From Sugiyamaella lignohabitans (Eukaryota; Ascomycota; Dipodascomycetes; Dipodascales; Trichomonascaceae), in assembly GCF_001640025.1 (NCBI RefSeq), contig NC_031674.1, forward strand, positions 1,984,001 through 2,048,000: 64,000 nt of DNA. Direction: 5' to 3'. The position numbers and the translations under genes were made by a program. Shown here one piece after another: positions 1-10,799 of the stretch. The notes under the pieces were generated by a model. That model saw only the letters and a list, made by a program, of their open reading frames with translations. It ran no database searches and was not told the origin of the DNA. Each line of letters opens with the position of its first letter. The first letter of the stretch is position 1.

Positions 1-1472
1 TTCCAGAAACCGATGTTCCATCGATGCTCAGTGAGATATTGACGGCAGTACCAAGTCAGGCAGTCCAGCCTACAGGAATTATTAGCCCATTAACCAGTGT
101 TCAACTGCCTTCAAACCTTGGTCCAAGTTCCAAGACTGCTAGGCCTTCCATGGGTCCCATTACTGTAGCAAGTGCACTGAGTACTCCGTCAGCTGGATCG
201 TTTTTTTCTTCGCATGCATCAATTCTCTCACCCTTGGATAGAAACAGCTCAATCACTCCTAAAGTGGGCACCCCACTGTTTTTGATTCCAGAGTCATTGA
301 CATTGGCAACTGTCGTAGGGGCAACATGGGTGGTATCAAAGGGCACTATCTTGAGCACTCTTGGAGTGCCACAAGCTACTGGCAACACCACCACGCTTAA
401 AGTAATTCCTTCATCTATACTAGCAACCCTCAAGGAATCAACTATAGAGGCATTGGTGGCACCTACTGGTATATTTGCAATGCCGTTGCCAGACTTGGGT
501 CCCTCAGCATCAGGCAACGCTCCGGCATCATCAGCTGTCCCGCTGTCTTCAGTTGTAACAGAGGACGTTAATGAAGTTTCCACTAAAGTAGTCTTTGTTA
601 CCCAGACTTCAAAGGACATAGTCATGGTCACAAATCCTCCAGCTACTGCTGGCCCTGCTATAGTAGTCAGTGGATCACCAGCTGGTGGACCATCCAATGA
701 AGTTCCTGCTAGTATCCTGCCGGTACCTTCAGAGCCCGAGCCTGTCAGCTCAGGATTGGCGCTACAAACTGGTGAATCTCAAAGTACTCCGTCTGGCCCT
801 GGTTCATTAAACGAACCTTCAGTAGACATCCCCCAGTTCAGTAGTTTTGGTGCACCTATCTCAGCTCCTAGTGCTGAAGATGTGCCGGCACTGAGTCTGT
901 CCCTCGATACGAAGCAAAATGGAAACAAATTGCTCAAGCCGCCTCTTCAAATCATGGTGAAGGAAACAGTTACACAACTTGTCACACATGAAGTCCCAGT
1001 CTACGTCGACAGAACAGTGACCTTTCAGCCAACAGATGCCCCGCATTTGGGTCAGCTCAATTTGTCGGACGTGCGATCTGAAGCGCAAGTCACGGTATCA
1101 CCACAAGAACCAGAAAGTACGTTCTCTCCTTTATCAGTTCCTAGTTCCTACCTCCAACCTAGCGTTATTGATAGTCCCCTACAGGTGGAAGCTAGCGTTG
1201 TAGAAACGTCGTCTGTCCTAGTTCAACCAGCTTCGTCAGCAACAGCAACAGCAACAGCAGCAGCAGGGGGATCACAGAATCAAAGAGTGGGCAACTTTAA
1301 AAGTCAGGGGCCATATTACTCTAATTATGGACTCAATGGACAGTTTGCTGGTAACTCTGCCCAAGCTTCTTCTCCTACCACAACTTCAGACGAACTTACC
1401 ACTACTACCACGGTTACGATCATCAACTATCAGACGATCTATCCCACGACTTCTGACTACACCACTCTCTGA
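1..1472 (+). CDS. Ser/Thr-rich surface-type protein, 3' part only
   Basis: The reading frame is open from the window's left edge (frame beginning at base 3) to a TGA at 1470-1472, so the 5' end lies outside; about 489 residues are visible. Composition is strongly Ser/Thr/Pro/Ala/Val, as in fungal secreted or cell-wall proteins. Visible landmarks are a segment reading KETVTQLVTHEVPVYVDRTV, a short Ala-Thr run encoded by a CAGCAA-type microsatellite (about 1240-1270), and a Thr-rich tail ending YPTTSDYTTL. There is no hydrophobic C-terminal GPI signal, so it is either secreted, anchored elsewhere, or continued by an exon I could not place. Family not recognised. PET100 converges on its 3' end. 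Confidence is high that this is coding, low for any role. Confidence 0.7.
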   Translation, partial: PETDVPSMLSEILTAVPSQAVQPTGIISPLTSVQLPSNLGPSSKTARPSMGPITVASALSTPSAGSFFSSHASILSPLDRNSSITPKVGTPLFLIPESLTLATVVGATWVVSKGTILSTLGVPQATGNTTTLKVIPSSILATLKESTIEALVAPTGIFAMPLPDLGPSASGNAPASSAVPLSSVVTEDVNEVSTKVVFVTQTSKDIVMVTNPPATAGPAIVVSGSPAGGPSNEVPASILPVPSEPEPVSSGLALQTGESQSTPSGPGSLNEPSVDIPQFSSFGAPISAPSAEDVPALSLSLDTKQNGNKLLKPPLQIMVKETVTQLVTHEVPVYVDRTVTFQPTDAPHLGQLNLSDVRSEAQVTVSPQEPESTFSPLSVPSSYLQPSVIDSPLQVEASVVETSSVLVQPASSATATATAAAGGSQNQRVGNFKSQGPYYSNYGLNGQFAGNSAQASSPTTTSDELTTTTTVTIINYQTIYPTTSDYTTL

Positions 1473-1639
1473 TTCAAAACGGCACCAGTTCGATTCTAAC
1501 ATCTCCTCTTTCTTTGATTTGGAATACTATGTTGCATAAGTAATCAAATAATTTAATATATACATAAAACACACATCAGAATGAACCTTGAGGTTACCTA
1601 TTTACAAAAGATGCAGCCATACCTCCTATAACATGCAAA

Positions 1640-2035
1640 CTAAGCGCTTGAACTGGTACTATTATCATCAGATGAAGATGAAGAGGCAGGAGAAGTAATG
1701 CCGAGTTCCTTGGCTCTCTCTTCTAGAACCTTTCGTCGTTCCAAACGCTGGGCTTTTAATCTAGCAATCTCAGCTTTGATCTCAACTGGGTCTTTTGGAG
1801 GGATATTCAGACGATTTGGATCTGGCCAGAAGTTTGGTAGATTCAGTTTCTCATGGGTATCAGTTCCAACATAAATCATAACTGCCAGAGGGAAAGATAC
1901 GTAAAATGCAAACTAGCGACCTGTTAGTGACCCACCCACCAACTAAAAGGAATACACCTCTCTCATAAATATACTTACACGGAATATCTCCATATTAGCT
2001 CCCTGGAGCCTGAAACCCTTGAATAAATTCAGCAT
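1640..2035 (-). CDS. PET100: Pet100-like cytochrome c oxidase assembly chaperone (2 exons)
   Basis: Two exons: 2035..1979 (19 codons) and 1912..1640, with a 66-nt intron 1978..1913 (GTAAGT donor, CACTAAC branch site, TAG acceptor). The joined product is 109 residues, close to the 111 of S. cerevisiae Pet100. It reads MEIFR across the junction into a single membrane segment (FYVSFPLAVMIYVGT), then the family signature KLNLPNFWPDPNRLN and a charged Lys/Arg/Glu helix, ending in a Ser/Asp-rich tail. Pet100 is a mitochondrial inner-membrane factor that helps assemble complex IV subunits. The start at 2035 is the first ATG giving the family N-terminus; without the upstream exon the protein would lack its membrane segment. 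The splice join restores a match on both sides, so I am confident in the model. Confidence 0.88.
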
Positions 2036-2210
2036 CTTGTCAGCACAAATCTATTTCTGACCGTCTAATTAGTATCAACATCAGCATCAATGGATCAGCC
2101 GATTCTTCATCGAGCCCCATACGCCGCACAAGCCTCACGATCCTCCATTCTCTCTTCCCGACCCTGTCGCAGCTTAATTCCGTCCCAATCTCGCGGCCAG
2201 GACAGGGAGT

Positions 2211-2357
2211 GTGCCTCCGGCGGTTGGGGCTCCGCCCCAGACCTTTGTTGCTCCTGCTTCGCAGGAGTTTTTTTGTGTCTGGGACAGTTCCTGAAACCGA
2301 ATCGAGCGCAGCGAGAGGAGAACCAGGGACTAGGGCGGAGCCCCAGCCGCCAGAGGC
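2211..2357. repeat. GC-rich hairpin repeat, inverted pair (copy 1)
   Basis: Begins GCCTCCGGCGGTTGGGGC and ends with the inverted form (CCCCAGCCGCCAGAGGC). Inside are a CTCCTGCTTCGCAGGAG hairpin and a second arm with GAGCGCAGCGAG. It lies just beyond the 3' end of the acetyl-CoA synthetase gene and upstream of PET100. Slightly degenerate relative to other copies. Confidence 0.85.
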
Positions 2358-2409
2358 AGCGAGTGAGACAACAGAAACTCAGATTACATTAAATTACAAA
2401 AAAAGTACG

Positions 2410-4682
2410 TTACTTGGTAGCGTGGACAACAGAGATGATGTGTTGAACAACATCAGGGTTGCTGAGGGTGGAGATATCGCCGAGCGAGTCTTCTTCGCCA
2501 CTCAGGACCTTGCGGAGAATTCTACGCATGATCTTTCCGGAACGAGTTTTAGGCAGGTCGTCGACAAGCAGGATTTGTTTGGGAGCAGCAAAGGGGCCAA
2601 TGGACTTACGAACCTGCAGAATAAGCTCCTTTTTAGTGGCCGATGAGTCAGTGGGTTTTGTCTTGAGAGCCACAAATGCGTTGACAGCCTGTCCGGTCAG
2701 GTCATCGTGAATTCCGACTACAGCAGACTCGGCAACTGCAGGGTGCTCGATAAGAGCGGCTTCAATTTCAGCAGTCGAGAGTCTGTGGCCAGAAACGTTG
2801 ACAACGTCGTCAACACGGCCTCGGATCCAGTAATAACCGTCATGGTCACGGCCACATCCGTCTCCGGTAAAGTAATAGCCAGGATAAGGTCTGAAATAAG
2901 TGTCGAGATACCTTTCATGAGCATTCCAAACGGTTCTAGCCATGGATGGCCAGGGACTGCGAACAGCCAATACACCTTCAATGTCATTTCCTTCCAGTTC
3001 ATGGCCATTTACAGGATCAATAATAACAGGGTCAATACCAAACACTGGGAAGGATGCACTACCGGGCTTAGTAGGAGTGACACCAGCATAGGGACTGATG
3101 ATGTGAGAACCGGTCTCAGTTTGCCAATAAGTGTCACAAATATGGGCCCTGCCCTTACCGATATTGTCGTTATACCAAGTCCACACATCAGGGGCAATTG
3201 GCTCACCAACAGATCCAAGTGTTCGTAGAGAAGACAAATCGTGGTGAATATAGTCCAAACCAGCTCTCTTGAGCAATCTCAAGGCAGTGGGAGCAACATA
3301 GAAATGACTAATCTTATGAGCGTCGACAATATCCCAGTATCGCGAGAAATTGGGGTAAGCAGGAGTACCTTCAAATACAACAGTAGTAGCACCCAGTAAC
3401 AATGGGCCATATACCACATAGGTATGACCGGTGATCCAACCAACATCTCCCGCAGTGAACAAGATATCGTGGTCATGAAGATCAAATACATACTTTGAAG
3501 TCGAGGCAGCACCTAAAAGATATCCAGCAGTCGAGTGGACCACACCCTTGGGCTTACCAGTCGAACCTGAAGTATATAACAAGAAAATAGGATGCTCAGA
3601 ATTGACTGGTACAGGAGGGAAATAAGGTCTGTGCTTGACCACTTCCTCATGCCACCAATAATCTCTTCCTTCAACCCAGTGTAAATCGTCCTTTTTACCA
3701 GTTCTCTCGAAAACGAGATTGTGAGTTACATTAGGAGTATGTTTAAGAGCCTCATCGACAATCTTCTTAGTCTCAATGACTTTTCCACCACGGAACGATT
3801 GGTCGGCAGTAACAACGACCTTGGCATCGGCGTCTAAAATACGGTCTTTAAGAGAACCAGCACTGAATCCTGCAAAAACAACCGTGTGAATAGCACCCAA
3901 TCTTACAATGGCCAGCAAAGTAATGACTGCCTCGGGGATCATTGGCAAGTAAACAGCGACAGTATCGCCCTTTCGGACGCCAAACGAGTGCAATACAGCA
4001 GCCACTCGCGACACTTCGCCAAGTAACTCTCCATAAGTAACGGTTCTACCTTGGCCAGGCTCGTCAGCCTCGTAAATAATAGCTGGTTTATTGGGGTTCT
4101 TAAACGCATGACGGTCCACAGCGTTATAACTGGCATTGAGCTCACCTTCCAAAAACCACGCCACATCGCCCTTCTCGAACCCGCCAGCCTTGACGGTCTT
4201 GAAATCCTTATCCCAATCAAGCAAATTATGAGCCAAGTCGCCAAAAAACTTCTCTGGCTCCTTAATAGACTGCTCATACAACTCCTGATAATCCGTCAAA
4301 GTCTTCAAATGTGGTTCTCCTGGGTGCTTACTACAGGTGTTAGACGTGGATCGCGGGGGATTGGGGGTGTGCCTCCGGCGGCTGGGGCGCTGCCCCAGAC
4401 CCCTTGGTGGTCGCTTCACGAGCGATTAGGCGCCCGATCCACCAAAATCTGCTTCTTCTGCTCCAATTCACCTCCGGCCACCCTGCATTTTCAGCTCCTA
4501 TCAATCCCCCGACGCCCGACTCGAGCGAAGCGAGAGGAGCCACGGGGTCTGGGGCAGCGCCCCAGCCGCCGGAGGCACACCGACCCCCGTAATACTTACT
4601 CTTTGAACTCCGATGGCGGTTGCACGAGCTCCACATTGTGGGCCTCGGACACAACGTTGTGGATTTTGCCTTCGTTGGACAT
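2410..4682 (-). CDS. ACS2: Acetyl-CoA synthetase (2 exons)
   Basis: Exon 1 is 4682..4600 and exon 2 is 4330..2410, separated by a 269-nt intron (4599..4331; GTAAGT donor, TCTAAC branch site, TAG acceptor). The joined protein is 667 residues, normal for the family. Exon 1 carries the typical N-terminus with EAHNV; exon 2 follows in phase with a Lys-His-Pro stretch. AMP-forming ligase motifs are visible: [14 protein letters not shown] (phosphate-binding loop), [18 protein letters not shown] and TRSGKIMRR, the last holding the catalytic lysine that is controlled by acetylation in this family. It converts acetate, ATP and CoA to acetyl-CoA. It is more like nuclear/cytosolic Acs2 than Acs1 by overall reading, but I cannot separate these firmly. 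A longer uninterrupted frame to 4419 exists only because translation runs through the repeat in the intron; that start is rejected. Confidence 0.93.
4371..4576. repeat. GC-rich hairpin repeat, inverted pair inside the ACS intron (copy 2)
   Basis: Left unit starts GCCTCCGGCGGCTGGGGC; right unit is its inverted form ending at 4576, with CGACTCGAGCGAAGCGAG in the right arm. The pair occupies about three quarters of the 269-nt acetyl-CoA synthetase intron. Confidence 0.9.
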
Positions 4683-4838
4683 TTTTGTTTCCGGCTGCTT
4701 TCAATCAGAAGAGGGTTTGGCTTGCAAAATGATCCTGTTTCTTCACTAAAAGTATCAATAGAACCTGATGATGAAGCTGATGATGTTGGGTCACAAGAAA
4801 GATATTGTGATGCGACCGATTGCCGGTTGTCCACCCCA

Positions 4839-4849
4839 CTATTTATATA
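4839..4849 (-). promoter_or_regulatory. TATA box candidate for acetyl-CoA synthetase
   Basis: On the minus strand this reads TATATAAATAG, a consensus TATA element, about 160 bases upstream of the ATG at 4682. Position and orientation fit; no transcription start is known. Confidence 0.5.
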
Positions 4850-5050
4850 CTAGCGACCCCCGTCGTTTATCCCCAGATGCTAGCTTAGCTCGCTTTCTCC
4901 CAAATTCATCCCTGTCCTGTGACTTGAACTACTGCTGGTATGCTTGCTTTTTCGCTACCAACCCCACCTATGTCTGTTTAGGCAAGTGCCATGGTGTGGG
5001 GTATCACATATCATGCAAACTGCACGGACGGACGGAGGAGAGGGGGGCCT

Positions 5051-5114
5051 GCCTCCGGCGGCTGGGGCTACGCCCCAGACCCCGTGGCTCCTCTCGCTTC
5101 GCTCGAGTCGGGCG
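5051..5114. repeat. GC-rich hairpin repeat, single unit (copy 3)
   Basis: One unit, GCCTCCGGCGGCTGGGGC then GCCCCAGACCCC then CTCTCGCTTCGCTCGAG, in the shared upstream region of acetyl-CoA synthetase. Confidence 0.85.
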
Positions 5115-5377
5115 TCGGAGGTCACTGAATGCTGGGATTTGTGTTTTGGCTGTCTGATTGGGTGGTTTAAGGGGTGTTTGTTCCCTGTCTTTTTTGGGCG
5201 TCTGACTGGCGGTTGAATGTGGGCTGGCGTGTATTTTATGTGAATATGCATGTCAAATGTTACGTCAAGCAGTTGTGGTCTGTTGGGATCGCTAGCAACG
5301 TTTTCAACAGCTTTTTATGACTGTTTATCGCTCGATGGACTGGTTGGGTCTGCAGCTGAGTACCCAGGAAATTGTTA

Positions 5378-5447
5378 TGGCGGGGTTTGGCGGGGCTTGG
5401 CGGGGTTGTCTTGCTATCGATATATCTCGGTTCTGTACCCCGCCAAA
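5378..5447. promoter_or_regulatory. Cluster of TGGCGGGG boxes
   Basis: Three direct copies of TGGCGGGG lie at 5378-5406 with 2-3 bases between them, and an inverted copy (CCCCGCCA) at 5438-5445. The core fits the SYGGGG consensus of Mig1/CreA-type glucose repressors. The cluster is about 700 bases upstream of acetyl-CoA synthetase, a classic glucose-repressed function, so repression by a Mig1 homologue is a plausible inference, not shown. Confidence 0.35.
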
Positions 5448-5777
5448 CTTTAAACCAATTAAACTACGACTGAGGGGTCAGCCGCTCGCTGTCCAGCGAC
5501 ATCGGCTTCCCTGCTCGTCCTCCTGACGGTCCAAATACACTGTTTCAGCAACCAGAACGCCACCATTGTTCGTTTATATCACCCGTGACATCCTCTATAA
5601 CCACCACCCGGTCATCGGACGCTGTTCACACCGCATGTCGCACCACAGCTCGTTGACATGCCGTTGCAACTGATTATAACGGCGGCAGATACGCTGCTTT
5701 ACTGTATGCAGGCAGTTGCATCCTTGCATCCACGGGCCAGCGGAACCTGCCAGACCGATAATTTGGTGGTCGGCGGA

Positions 5778-5945
5778 GCCTCCCGGCGGCAGGGGCTGCG
5801 CCCCAGACCCCGCGGCTCGTGTCGCTTCGCTCGAGTCGTTTCGTCGGCCTTCCCAGCTCTCTCTCTGTTTACCGTCGACGGTTCTAGCAATCTCCTGCGA
5901 AGCAGGAGCCACGGGGTCTGGGGCGGAGCCCCAGCCGCCGGAGGC
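5778..5945. repeat. GC-rich hairpin repeat, inverted pair (copy 4)
   Basis: Left unit begins GCCTCCCGGCGGCAGGGGC (one base longer and variant), right unit ends CCCCAGCCGCCGGAGGC. The right arm carries CTCCTGCGAAGCAGGAG. Its end is about 45 bases past the stop codon of the Zn2Cys6 gene at 5988. Confidence 0.88.
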
Positions 5946-5987
5946 AAGATCCCCCGTTCCGAATGTTGGATACTATGTACATTAGCA

Positions 5988-8900
5988 TTAATTGTCAATA
6001 TTAAGGTCCATCCAGCCGAGGAAGTCGTCGCTGTTGTCGTTCATCCAGTCGATACCCTGCATCAGGGTCTCGAGATGTAGGGGGTCGTTGGATGCACCGG
6101 TCGAGTCGAGGAAGGAGGCTGCTGCTGATGGGTGGACAGCGGTGCTGGCATTTGTTCCGTACATATCTCTTAGTGGCGTGGGAGGGTCAAATCGTGGACT
6201 CTGGGCAATGCCGATAGCTCGAGTTGTTCCTGGGGTTCGTGGCATTGCCATGCTGGAATTATTGGCATTGGCGTTGTTGAGGTTGGATGATGTATTAGAA
6301 CTGTTGGATTCGCCGTGTGCATTGGTCAGGTTGTGAAGATTGCTGGCTCGCGACGAGTTCGCATTGGCCGTTGCTCCACCTGGTCCAGATGCTCCTGCCA
6401 CGCCAGGTGTAACAGACCCACTTCCCTCGCCAAATACTGTTAGTGCAGCATTGGGATGTGTTGGTACCAAGGTAGTGATGGTGGTACCATTGGGGGTGGT
6501 GATGGTGTTGGTGGTGAAATCGTCTTTTGTGATTTGATTGTAGAATGGCAATGGAGGTACGGACTCGAGATGGTTGAATTGAGGCGGGTTCGGGCCCACT
6601 AATGGTTGTGGCACTTGTTGTGTTGAGCCAGCTGCAGATGAAGGTTCTGGTGAATTGGTACTGGATGGATCGTGTGTAGCCAGATTACTACCGCCCTTTA
6701 TTGGTGCACCTCGTCGTCGTGCCTCGTGAACCGCCCAGATCAGCTCGTAAAACAACGACGCTGTCAAGTGAGATCTCATCCTGGTGATTATGCCTGATGA
6801 CTGGGTTAATAAATAGGGGTGCGTTATAATTACAAAATTGAGCTTTTCCAGTACTTTGGCGGTTCTGGAAATATCGTTTTCAAGATCTTTCCAAGCTGTA
6901 AGCATGTTTCTGAATAGTCTGTGAACGGTCACCACCGATTGCCGTGCTGATTCCACATACTGTGGAAGAAGCAAGGGCGACAGGTGTAATCGGAATAAGA
7001 TAAGAGCTGCAAATGACACTGCATGTCGCATATAGATAGGATATTCAATCAGTCGACGATGTTCCACTAATCCTGACATTATTGTCACTATTCTTGTTCC
7101 ATTTTGAAATGCCGTGACAATATACTTGGCTTGGTCTTCGCTTGACGTCCCTGGTAAAAATGCAAATACACATAACATGAGCTTCATGTACCGGTAATAC
7201 AATTCCACAGACGGGTCGGTACCTATTTCCAAGGTTTTACCAAGTCTGTCCAGTTCTTGTTCCAGAAAGTAGAGCGTCGAGCATCGACTAGGAGCATCTA
7301 GCAACCCATCTGGTGATGTGATACTTGATCCCATAAGAGTAGCTAGTTTTGAGTAGAAAATAGACAATATTAACAGAGAACGGAATGATCGTGGTAATAG
7401 CTCGTCCCTAGTAGATGTATCCAATAAATAATCTACCTGAGTATTTGGTGGTAGTCCCAAACTGGCACTCCATACCTGTTCTGCAAAGTAGATACATAAC
7501 CAAGTTCGGGTTCGCCATTTCTCTGCATCTGGCAAACTTGTTTGCGACCGCGAGAACTCGTAAATAAACTTTCCACGGTGAAGACCAAGCTGCATTGCCA
7601 CGCTCTTAGCAAGATTCACAAACCGGTATGAACAGTCGTCCAGCACCTTTTCATTGGGCAATGGCCAGATTCCTAATATACAAAGCGCTTGAACCACATG
7701 AGTCGACCGTGGTGTTTGTAGCCAGCATGCCTCAATTGCCATTTGTTTGATTAAGTTGCACAGGCTATAGTACAAAGAGGGTTCAGGTTCTGAGAGTGAT
7801 GCTGTGAGAATCACTGTCCAAAAAAGCAGATGCGATTGTTTATACAGCTCTTCAGCCGAATTTGACTCGATAATAGGCACATACGGCAGAAAGTCTGTAA
7901 TGAACCTACGATGCAATTCCTCGGCCCTTTGGCCTGAAAGTTTGACATCGCCAACTGTATATTCAACAACCACAACCTCTTTATTTGAAGTGGTCGCTGT
8001 AGATGCAGTAGTTGAGACAGAAGAACTACGGTGTAAGAGTGTTGTAGGGGGTGGAGGCAATGCACCACCTCCAGGGCTCTGTGCTCCTGGTGTCGTCACT
8101 GATGAAATCGGTGGCAGAGAGTCTGGATGTGTATAGCCGTTGTTACTCACCGGTGCCGAGCTGCCGATGGGACCTAAAGATGGACTGGATCTGGACTGAA
8201 GTGGAGCCAATTGGTTGTTTGGAGAATTGATATGGCCATACGGAGAATGTGCTCCTTGTGGTTTTGACTGCGAGTACGACCGAGCCGGTGCTTGAGTGTG
8301 TGATTGAGAAAATGGGTGGGATTGCGATGGCGATTGTTGATAGTGCGATTGGTGTTGTGACTGATGTTGTGGTTGGTTTTGTGATTGATGATGCGATTGG
8401 TGTTGCTGTTGATGCTGGCTCTGCAGTCCCAACAAATCATGAGCTGCTGCTTTACTATTAGCAGAAACTGTTGAGCTTGGTGATTCTGGACTGGTAATGA
8501 CATTTGAATTAGGCGAATTACGAGCCAAGTGGTTTAAAGGAGACGACCCTGACGGTGCTGTCGAGATACCACTGGCACCATTGTTGACAATACCAGAAGT
8601 AATTAATGGACTATCTGGATTGGTCTGAGCAATCACAGACACCAGCATTGACTCCCTCTTTTGCAAAGACTCGACTTGTTTCCTTAATGAGCTCAAATCC
8701 TCACGAAGAGATTGGACTTGACCACCCTTGTGCGGTCTGAATAAGGGGTCAACGATACACTTTCGACCCATTCGCTGGCAGCGCGAACATGGGACAGGAA
8801 ACGTTTCAGAAGCATTGCACTTGATTTTCTGCTGCCTACAGTGTGTACAAGCGCGAATCGGTCGACTTCGATGACTGTGTCTTTTATTATCAGCGTTTTG

Positions 8901-9503
8901 AGATAAACCTCCCTGAAGTCCACCACCAACTCCATCAGGTGACTCACCACCACTGTCACTTTCCGGTTCATCGTAATTGTTCTGACGATTGGAAATAACA
9001 TCATCTTGTTCAGGGTCTCTTTCACCACCATTATGGCCTCGTTCGCGTTCCCGCTCCCGCTTAACTCCAAGATTGAACCCTGATGAATCTTTCGAGCCCG
9101 CCAATTCGTCAGACACATTATTTGACAGTACCGGAACAAACCCATTACTAATACGACCTGGAGTAAACGATGATGGAGTAGCAAAATTACCATTACCAGA
9201 TTGTCCAACATTACTGCTAGCTCCAGGTAATGACCCGTTATTCGCAGTTGTAGAAACTGGTATCAACCCCTGGTTGTCAGCTACCGCGCCATCAAATTTT
9301 TCACTACCCGATGCAGACGGTATTTGAACTGATCCAGATGAAATTTGTTCGGGGTGTGCTAAATCACTTCCAGATTGGCTACCGGTTGTTGAAAATGTAT
9401 TAGAGGCCCGTCCGTCAGTACCGGGACGGGAATTTTCAAGCCCGGCACTTCTGTCAGCGCCAATGCCATTATCACCGCCAGTATTAACAGTACTAAACGA
9501 CAT
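5988..9503 (-). CDS. Zn2Cys6 fungal transcription factor
   Basis: A single uninterrupted frame of 1171 residues. A binuclear zinc cluster with spacing C-x2-C-x6-C-x9-C-x2-C-x6-C occupies about residues 217-250 (ACTHCRQQKIKC, then CSRCQRMGRKC), followed by a basic linker and a short coiled coil (about 260-285) suited to dimerisation. A Gln/His/Ser-rich segment spans about 360-420, then a central helical region (about 530-900) typical of the fungal-specific transcription factor domain, and a Ser/Asn/Gly-rich tail ending in an acidic stretch with hydrophobic residues that could activate transcription. The spacing within the zinc cluster resembles Leu3/War1/PrtT-type regulators, but target pathway cannot be read from sequence. 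It is convergent with nothing and has its own long 5' region shared with the inverted-repeat element. Confidence 0.9.
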   Translation of the reverse strand: MSFSTVNTGGDNGIGADRSAGLENSRPGTDGRASNTFSTTGSQSGSDLAHPEQISSGSVQIPSASGSEKFDGAVADNQGLIPVSTTANNGSLPGASSNVGQSGNGNFATPSSFTPGRISNGFVPVLSNNVSDELAGSKDSSGFNLGVKRERERERGHNGGERDPEQDDVISNRQNNYDEPESDSGGESPDGVGGGLQGGLSQNADNKRHSHRSRPIRACTHCRQQKIKCNASETFPVPCSRCQRMGRKCIVDPLFRPHKGGQVQSLREDLSSLRKQVESLQKRESMLVSVIAQTNPDSPLITSGIVNNGASGISTAPSGSSPLNHLARNSPNSNVITSPESPSSTVSANSKAAAHDLLGLQSQHQQQHQSHHQSQNQPQHQSQHQSHYQQSPSQSHPFSQSHTQAPARSYSQSKPQGAHSPYGHINSPNNQLAPLQSRSSPSLGPIGSSAPVSNNGYTHPDSLPPISSVTTPGAQSPGGGALPPPPTTLLHRSSSVSTTASTATTSNKEVVVVEYTVGDVKLSGQRAEELHRRFITDFLPYVPIIESNSAEELYKQSHLLFWTVILTASLSEPEPSLYYSLCNLIKQMAIEACWLQTPRSTHVVQALCILGIWPLPNEKVLDDCSYRFVNLAKSVAMQLGLHRGKFIYEFSRSQTSLPDAEKWRTRTWLCIYFAEQVWSASLGLPPNTQVDYLLDTSTRDELLPRSFRSLLILSIFYSKLATLMGSSITSPDGLLDAPSRCSTLYFLEQELDRLGKTLEIGTDPSVELYYRYMKLMLCVFAFLPGTSSEDQAKYIVTAFQNGTRIVTIMSGLVEHRRLIEYPIYMRHAVSFAALILFRLHLSPLLLPQYVESARQSVVTVHRLFRNMLTAWKDLENDISRTAKVLEKLNFVIITHPYLLTQSSGIITRMRSHLTASLFYELIWAVHEARRRGAPIKGGSNLATHDPSSTNSPEPSSAAGSTQQVPQPLVGPNPPQFNHLESVPPLPFYNQITKDDFTTNTITTPNGTTITTLVPTHPNAALTVFGEGSGSVTPGVAGASGPGGATANANSSRASNLHNLTNAHGESNSSNTSSNLNNANANNSSMAMPRTPGTTRAIGIAQSPRFDPPTPLRDMYGTNASTAVHPSAAASFLDSTGASNDPLHLETLMQGIDWMNDNSDDFLGWMDLNIDN

Positions 9504-10259
9504 ACTGAAATAGACTGGGGGATCTTTTTTTTTTTTTGAATTAATAATAAAACCAATAAAAGTACCCGAATGTACAAAAAAAGATCTATAGCCAATTCAT
9601 TAGTCGCGGACCCTTCAATAGTATCTCTCAACAATCTCCGCTTAATTTCTCCGCTTTTTGTGTGACAATATCCGGCTTACCATACGCCATGCCGCTAATA
9701 ATGAATGTATTCTCAAAACGGACTTTTCCAACTGCAGCGTCGAAGGGGTCCAAGGGTCCAGATAATGCGCGATAGTGGCAAGGGCAGTTATGACCCCAAT
9801 GTATGGTTAATTGAGCTTTTATTGACTGGGCTCTTAACAATTACGTTTGTGTTCTTTGAAAATGACCAATTTTTTATTTTATCTCTCTTACTCTCTAGTG
9901 ACTACAAATATGCATTATCTGCCTCTTATACCATATTAGCCTGATCTGGGTGTATTCATCTCTTCAAACCATATCTCAAGATGAGCTCTTTTCCGGCTCA
10001 AACAGGAGACTGGGCGGTACTCTTCCTTGTGTGTCATTTATCAACACTAGCAAGATTGAGATCACTGCCCAATAAGCTCGATATCTTTCAGGGCAATAGA
10101 CTATGTGGGTTTCCATAATATTATATATTATTATAAGTATTGAAAGTTGTGATAGAAAGACAATTAGTAAAGCTCTTACTCACCGCCGACTTTGGTAAGT
10201 TCAAATACATATGGCACTCTATTCGGATCTGTGGGAAGCGTAGTTATAAAAGCCGATCG
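9504..10259. other. Non-coding spacer
   Basis: Upstream region of the Zn2Cys6 gene, with a T/A homopolymer near 9526-9536. No convincing gene, RNA or repeat seen up to the left inverted repeat. Confidence 0.5.
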
Positions 10260-10698
10260 GAGTTGGCAAGTTAAAGTAAGATAAAGAATTAGTAATATTA
10301 TTATAGTAATAAAAGTATTAGAGGCCCGACCCAGGTAATAATGAAACTTCACACTAGTCAATTCATCAGGTACTCAGATTTCCAGCGCTCCCACAAGCAC
10401 AAATCAGACAAAAGGGTGAATAAAATCACATTGACTAGACTTCCTAGTTGGCATGGAGTGCCAAACTAGTGCTACATAATCCGAAAATAGTACTCGGATA
10501 TGAGAGTAGCTGAAGATGCTAGTGCGTGCCATGGATGATGATACTAAGGAACTGCTCTGGCAGAAACATCAGGGTATGCCTCGGGATGACAATACCAGAT
10601 CTAGATTAGTCAAGCGACAGGACACCACATCGCGACACGTCTAGTCTTAGGGGGAAGATGATGCCAATATCCAAAGTTTTGTCTGATTTCTGGAAACT
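10260..10698 (+). repeat. Left 439-bp terminal inverted repeat
   Basis: Matches the reverse complement of 14646-15084. Starts GAGTTGGCAAGTTAAAG and ends TTTCTGGAAACT. Most mismatches lie in the outer 70 bases and the inner 60 bases; the central 300 bases are nearly identical. No reading frame is shared. Confidence 0.92.
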
Positions 10699-10799
10699 GA
10701 GGTACCGAATGAGGTAATTGACTGTGGTGGTAGAAAATAAGTAAAAGAAAAAAAAAAAAGGTTTGAGACTGGTCCGCCCAACCGCAGCACTACTATGTC

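Noticed and set aside
2090..2646. Two plus-strand frames of 100 and 145 codons
   Set aside because: They run through GC-rich repeat copy 1 and antisense to the acetyl-CoA synthetase; Arg/Pro/Gly composition is the repeat read as protein.
4331..4419. Start of acetyl-CoA synthetase at 4419
   Set aside because: That N-terminus would be translated from the GC-rich repeat in the intron; the upstream exon at 4682 gives the family N-terminus with in-phase splice sites.
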